A stretch of DNA of 64,000 nucleotides from contig NZ_JRMH01000001.1 of assembly GCF_000803315.1 (NCBI RefSeq), positions 1,550,001 to 1,614,000 of the forward strand, read 5' to 3'. Positions 55,201 through 61,200 of the stretch are shown in pieces. The position numbers and the translations under genes were made by a program. The notes under the pieces were generated by a model. That model was not told the DNA's origin. It saw only the letters and a program-made list of their open reading frames with translations, and ran no database searches. How positions within the stretch are numbered: the first letter of the stretch is position 1; each line of letters begins with the position of its first letter. Origin of the DNA: Pectobacterium actinidiae (GTDB taxonomy: Bacteria; Pseudomonadota; Gammaproteobacteria; Enterobacterales; Enterobacteriaceae).

Positions 55201-58200
55201 AGCCTGACTGCGAATCGCCGATGCCAATGTGGTTTCCAGAGGCAAGTGTGCTTCGGTGATGCTGCCACCGTCTCCTTGTACATCCAGCAGGCCAAAAGGC
55301 GCTGTTGGTGCATCGATATCAGCTAGCTGTTCGCGGAAATAGGCCTCATGTTCTGAGGTCGGTACATTTAAGGTTTGGTAGATGAAATTACGATACGGTA
55401 GCGGCGTCGGCAGGGCATCCTGCTGACCCTGCAACAACTGACGGATTTCCCCGACGATCAGCGCCAGCGTCATATGGTCACAGACCAGATGGTGAAAACG
55501 TAGCGCCAGCAGCCATTCCCCCGTAGCGGGATCGTGGGCAATGTCGGCCGAGAGCAACGGTGCCTGATTCAGATTAAGGCGATGGGTGCGTGGATCGGTT
55601 TGTTGTTTCAACTGAGTCAGCACGTCATCTGATGAGGTGGGTTCGAAAGTATTGACGGGCAAGATCGCCTGACGCCAGACCACCTGTAGCGGTTGATTTA
55701 GCCCCTGCCAGCAGACGGCCGTGCGCAGAATGTCATGACGTTCAATCACCTGCTGAAGTGCAGTCAGGAAAGCATCGAGATGTTCACGGGTATCAAACGC
55801 TGCCAGATTTCTTAATAGGTAGGCATCGCCGTGTTTTTGCATTTGGTGATGGAAAAGAATGCCTTCCTGCAAAGGCGAGAGCGGGTAGATATCCTGTACG
55901 TTGGCAGCTCCGCCAGTGACGGTAGCCACTACCGTATCGATCTCCGGCTGCGTGAGTGTTACCAGCGGCAGCAGGTCGGGCGTGATGGCGGTACAGTCCT
56001 CTGGAATACGATTAGGCGGCACGACAAACGCGGGCTCATCCTGATGTGCCAGTATTGCCTGTGCCATTTCACTGAGTACCGGTGTGGAGAAAACCCCTCT
56101 CACATCAAGCGAGTAGCCCTGACGCCGCATTTCTTCGATCAGATTCACTATCATCAGGGAGTGGCCGCCGAGCTCGAAGAAGTGGTCATGGCGGCCAACG
56201 CGTGCCAGTCCCAGCAGTTCCTGCCAGACAGCGGCGAGAGCCATTTCGACATCCCCCTGCGGGGCTTCGTAGTCGCGGGTGGCGACGGCGGACTGGTCGG
56301 GAGCGGGCAGCGCCTTGCGATCGAGCTTGCCATTCGGGGTAAGCGGGAAGGCGTCGAGGGTGACGAAGGCACCGGGCACCATGTACTCGGCCAGATGCAG
56401 GCTTAACTGCTGACGCAGGTCGGCCGGGTCGGGCGTGATGCCGGGCTGCGGACAGAGGTAGGCGACCAGCCGGGTATCGCCGGGGCTGTCCTCGCGGGCA
56501 ACCACCACGGCGTCCTGTATGCCGGTACACTGCATGAGACGGGCTTCGATTTCGCCGAGTTCGATACGGAAGCCGCGGAGCTTGACCTGAAAGTCGTTAC
56601 GGCCGAGGTATTCGATGCTGCCGTCGGGCAGCCAGCGGGCGAGGTCACCGGTCTTGTAGAGCCGGGCATCGGGGCGGTCGCTGAACGGGTCGGGAATGAA
56701 GCGCTCGGCGGTGAGGTCAGGACGGTTGAGGTAGCCGCGCGCCACACCGACGCCGCCGATATGGAGCTCGCCGGCGACGCCGAGTGGCACGGGCTGGCCG
56801 AGGGCGTCGAGGATATAGATTTGGGTGTTGGCGATAGGGCGGCCAATGGGAACGACGCTGCGATGGTCGTCCGGCTGACAGGCCCAGAAGGTGACGTCAA
56901 TGGCGGCCTCGGTGGGGCCGTAGAGGTTGTGTAGCTGGGCATTGAAACGGGCAAAGAAGCGCTGCTGTAGCTCGGCCGGGAGGGCTTCGCCGCTACAGAT
57001 GACGCGTCGCAGAGAATCACAGGCGCAGCCGGCATCAGCCCAGAGGACGAACTGCTGTAGCATGGACGGCACGAAGTGCAGGGTGGTGATACCGGTCTGC
57101 TCGATAAGGTGAGCGAGGTAGTCGGCATCCTTGTGGCCGTCGGGTCGAGCCATGACGAGGCGTGCACCGTAGAGCAGCGGCCAGAAGAACTCCCAGACGG
57201 AGACGTCAAAGCTGAAGGGGGTTTTTTGCAGCACACGGTCATCGTGGGTGAGGCGATAGGTGTTCTGCATCCAGACGAGGCGGTTGCAGAGTCCGCGATG
57301 GCTGTTCATGACGCCCTTGGGCTTGCCGGTGGAGCCGGAGGTGTAGATGACATAGGCCAGATGGTGAGCGTCGAGGCCGGCGACGTGGGGGTTGTCCTCA
57401 CTGAGATGGCTGACGTCGGCGGTATCGAGCAGGACGACCGGCAGGGAATGGGTCTGAAGCTCATGGCGGTCGGCCTGGGTGAGCAGGGCGACGGGAGCGG
57501 CATCGTCGAGCATGTAGGCGAGTCGCTCGGCGGGATAGCCGGGGTCGAGCGGGACGTAGGCGGCGCCGGCCTTGAGAATGCCGAACAGTCCGATGACCAT
57601 GTCGACGGAGCGCTCGACGCAGATGGCGATGCGGTCATCGGGTTTAACGCCGAGGGCGATGAGGTGATGAGCGAGCTGGTTGGCGCGGCGGTTGAGCACC
57701 TGATAGGAAATGTGCTGGTCTTCAAAGAGTACGGCGATGGCGTGTGGTGTAAGAGCGGCCTGTTCTTCGAAGAGTTGATGGATGAGGGCGTCGTGTGGGA
57801 AAGGCGCGTCGGTGGCGTTGAAGTCGAGCATGACCTGCCGGCGTTCGCTGTCCGACAGGATTGGCAGGGTAGCGACAGGCTGTGTTGCATCGTCGGCCAT
57901 CGCCATTAAAACATTTCGCAGATAGCCTTTGAGTCGGACAATCGTTTCGCGATCAAAGAGGTCGGTGGAATAGATCAGCCCGCCTTCGAGACCGTTTTCT
58001 GTTTCGGTCAGGGAAAACGTCATATCAAAGTGGGTACTACGCTGTGGACGCTCAATGGCTGAGAGCTCAAGGCCGGGCAGCGTTAGGGTCTGCATTGGCG
58101 TGTTATTAAGCGACAGCATCACCTGGAATATAGGGCTGTAACTGAGGCTGCGAGCGGGTTGCAGTGTTTCCACTACTTGTTCGAAAGGCAGATCCTGATT

Positions 58201-61200
58201 GGTATAAGCGGCAATTGCCCGTTTACGAATTTGAGTAAAGAGATCGCCGACCGTCTGGCACTGGCTCGGGGTGATCCGCAGAGCCAGCGTATTGACAAAA
58301 AAGCCGATCAGCCCTTCAGTTTCGCTGTGTTTACGGTTAGCGAGTGGTGTACCAACGACGATATCGCCCTGTCCGCTCAGGCGGGAGAGTACCACACTCC
58401 ATACGGCGAGCAGCGTCATAAACAGGGTCGTCCCCTGCTGGCGACATAATGTTTGCAAAGCTGCCAGCTCTTCTGGATCGAGTCTGACGGGAAGAATGTT
58501 GCCTTCGTAGCGTTGTACTGATGGGCGAGGCCGATCGGTAGGCAGTTCTAGCAGGGCGGGCGCATCTTGCAACTGCTGACGCCAAAAATCACGCAGGTCA
58601 TTGAGCGTATCGCCTTGCAGCCACTGACGCTGCCAGACGGCGTAGTCGGCGTACTGAATTGGCAGCGGCGGTAAGTGCGGGTCACTGCCATCCAGCGCAG
58701 CCTGATACAGCGCCGCCAGCTCACGTGCCAGAATGCCGATAGACCAGCCGTCGGAGATAATGTGGTGCATGGTCAGCAGCAGTACATGTATCTCATCACC
58801 CAGTTGTAGCAACTGACCGCGGATTAGCGGCCCTTCTGTCAAATTGAAGGACTTGCGAGATTCCTGAGTGGCAAGTTCAGATACGCGCTGTGCGCGGGTC
58901 GCCTCATCCAGTTCACGTATATCGAGACAGGACAGGCTAAAGCCGATGGTCTCTGGATCAATATGCTGGCAGGGTTGACCGTTAACTGAGATAAAACGGG
59001 TACGCAGGCTTTCGTGACGCCCGACCAGTCTATCAAGTGCGGTGATGAAAGCATGCCTGTCGAACCGGCCAATGAGGCGCAATGCGGCAGGTAGATTATA
59101 GGCGCGGCTGGCCGTTGGATCGAGCTGTGTAAGGAACCACAGCCGTTGTTGAGAAAACGAAAGCGGTAGCGGTTGACTGCGGTCTGCAAGTGGGATGGCT
59201 GTGACCGTAATCGTGGACGTATTGGTAAGTTCCTGTGCAAGATCGCTGAGAACGGGACAGGAGAAAATTTTCTGTACCTGAAGATCCAGTCCTAACATCT
59301 GACGTACACGCGTGACACATTGCACGGCGAGTATTGAGTGACCGCCAAGTTCAAAAAAGTGATCGTGACGTCCGATACGTTCCAGCCCCAGTAAATTCTG
59401 CCATATCTCAGTCAAAGCCATTTCCAATTCACCCACAGGGGCTTCGTAGCCACGGCTGACAATCGCGGAGTGTTCTGGCACCGGTAGGGCTTTGCGGTCG
59501 AGCTTGCCGTTCGGCGTAAGTGGAAAGGCGTCAAGGGTGACAAAGGCACCGGGCACCATGTACTCAGCCAGATGGAGAGCAAGTGCTTTGCGCAATACTG
59601 AAGGGATGAGTTCTGTGCCAGGTTGTGCGATGAGATAGGCCACTAGCCGGGTATCGCCGGGGCTATCTTCACGGGCAATGACCAGCGCCTCCTGTACGCC
59701 GTGGCACTGCAACAGGCGGGCTTCGATTTCACCCGGTTCAATGCGGAAACCACGCACCTTAATCTGGAAATCGTTACGACCGAGGTATTCGATATTACCG
59801 TCGGGCAGCCAGCGGCCGAGGTCACCGGTCTTGTACAGCCGGGCTGCTGTTGAGCCAGAGAACGGGTCGGCAATAAAGCGCTCGGCGGTGAGGTCGGGAC
59901 GGTTGAGGTAGCCGCGAGCGACGCCGGTTCCGCCGATATAGAGCTCTCCGGCGACGCCGAGCGGAACGGGCTGGCCCTGTGCATCCAGAATATAGATACG
60001 GGTATTGGCAATCGGCCGGCCAATGGGAACGCTGTCGGTGAGCGGATTAGGGGTACGTGCATCAAAGGCAATACAGCCGACGACGGTTTCCGTGGGGCCG
60101 TATTCGTTGATGATACGGGAGCCGGAAGACAGCGTCTGCCAGAGTGCGACGGTGGCAGAGGAGAGTGCTTCGCCGCCAACAACAAAGAGCAGGTCCGGGC
60201 AGGCCTGGTGAACGGACTGTCGTTCCTGACCGAGCGCAGCAAGGTGAGTGGGTGTGATTTTGACCAGCGTACCGGGCTGAGCGTCGAGCAGCGCGGGGAG
60301 TAATTCGGTCAGCTCCTGCCCGTCGTGAATGAGCCGCATTTTGCCGCCGGACAGGAGGGGCAGATAGAGGCTGGTGACGGTGGCATCAAAGGCGACAGGA
60401 GAGGAGACGATGCTGTCGAGTGAGCCGGATGTGGCGTAAAACTCGCGCGCCCAGAGCAGGTAATTACTGAATCCGCGGTGTTCGACCATGACACCTTTGG
60501 GTTTACCGGTGGAGCCGGAGGTGTAAATGACATAGGCGAGATGGGTGGCATTCAGCCCCTGTACCACCGGATTGGTGTCTGGTTCGTTTTCGGTAGCAGA
60601 CGTATCCAGCAGGACGGTCGGCAGCGGGCTGTGGAGCAGCGCCACCAGAGCCGACTGGGTCAGGAGCACGACCGGGTCGGCATCGTCGAGCATGTAGGCG
60701 AGACGTTCAGTCGGATAAGACGGGTCAAGCGGAACATAGGCGGCACCGGCCTTGAGGATAGCGAGCAGTCCGAGCACCATCTCGGGGCTGCGTTCGACGC
60801 AAATGGCGACGTGGTCATCGGGTTTAACACCGAGGGTGAGCAGATGGTGTGCGAGTTGGTTGGCGCGGCGGTTAAGCTGGTCATACGTGATGTGCTGTGC
60901 TTCGAACACGATGGCGGTGGCATCGGGCGTCAGTTCAGCCTGTTGCTCAAACAGATGGTGAACCAGCGCCGATGGGAGGTCGGCATCAGTGGCGTTGAAG
61001 TCGAGCAGCAATCTCTGACGTTCTTCTTTAGGTAAGATCGATACGCTGAGAATAGGGCGTTGTGGATCGGATTCCAGCGCGTCAACCAGACCGCGCAGCG
61101 CCGTCTCCAGATAGCGGGCGATACGCGCCGGATCGACGCTTGCGATGGTCTGAGAAAGTATCTCAATACCGTCACCTTGATCGTCCACAGAAAGATTAAA

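Noticed and set aside
20731..57866. Repeats as insertion sequences or CRISPR
   Set aside because: They are in-frame adenylation-domain copies inside continuous coding sequence, without terminal inverted repeats, transposases or spacers.
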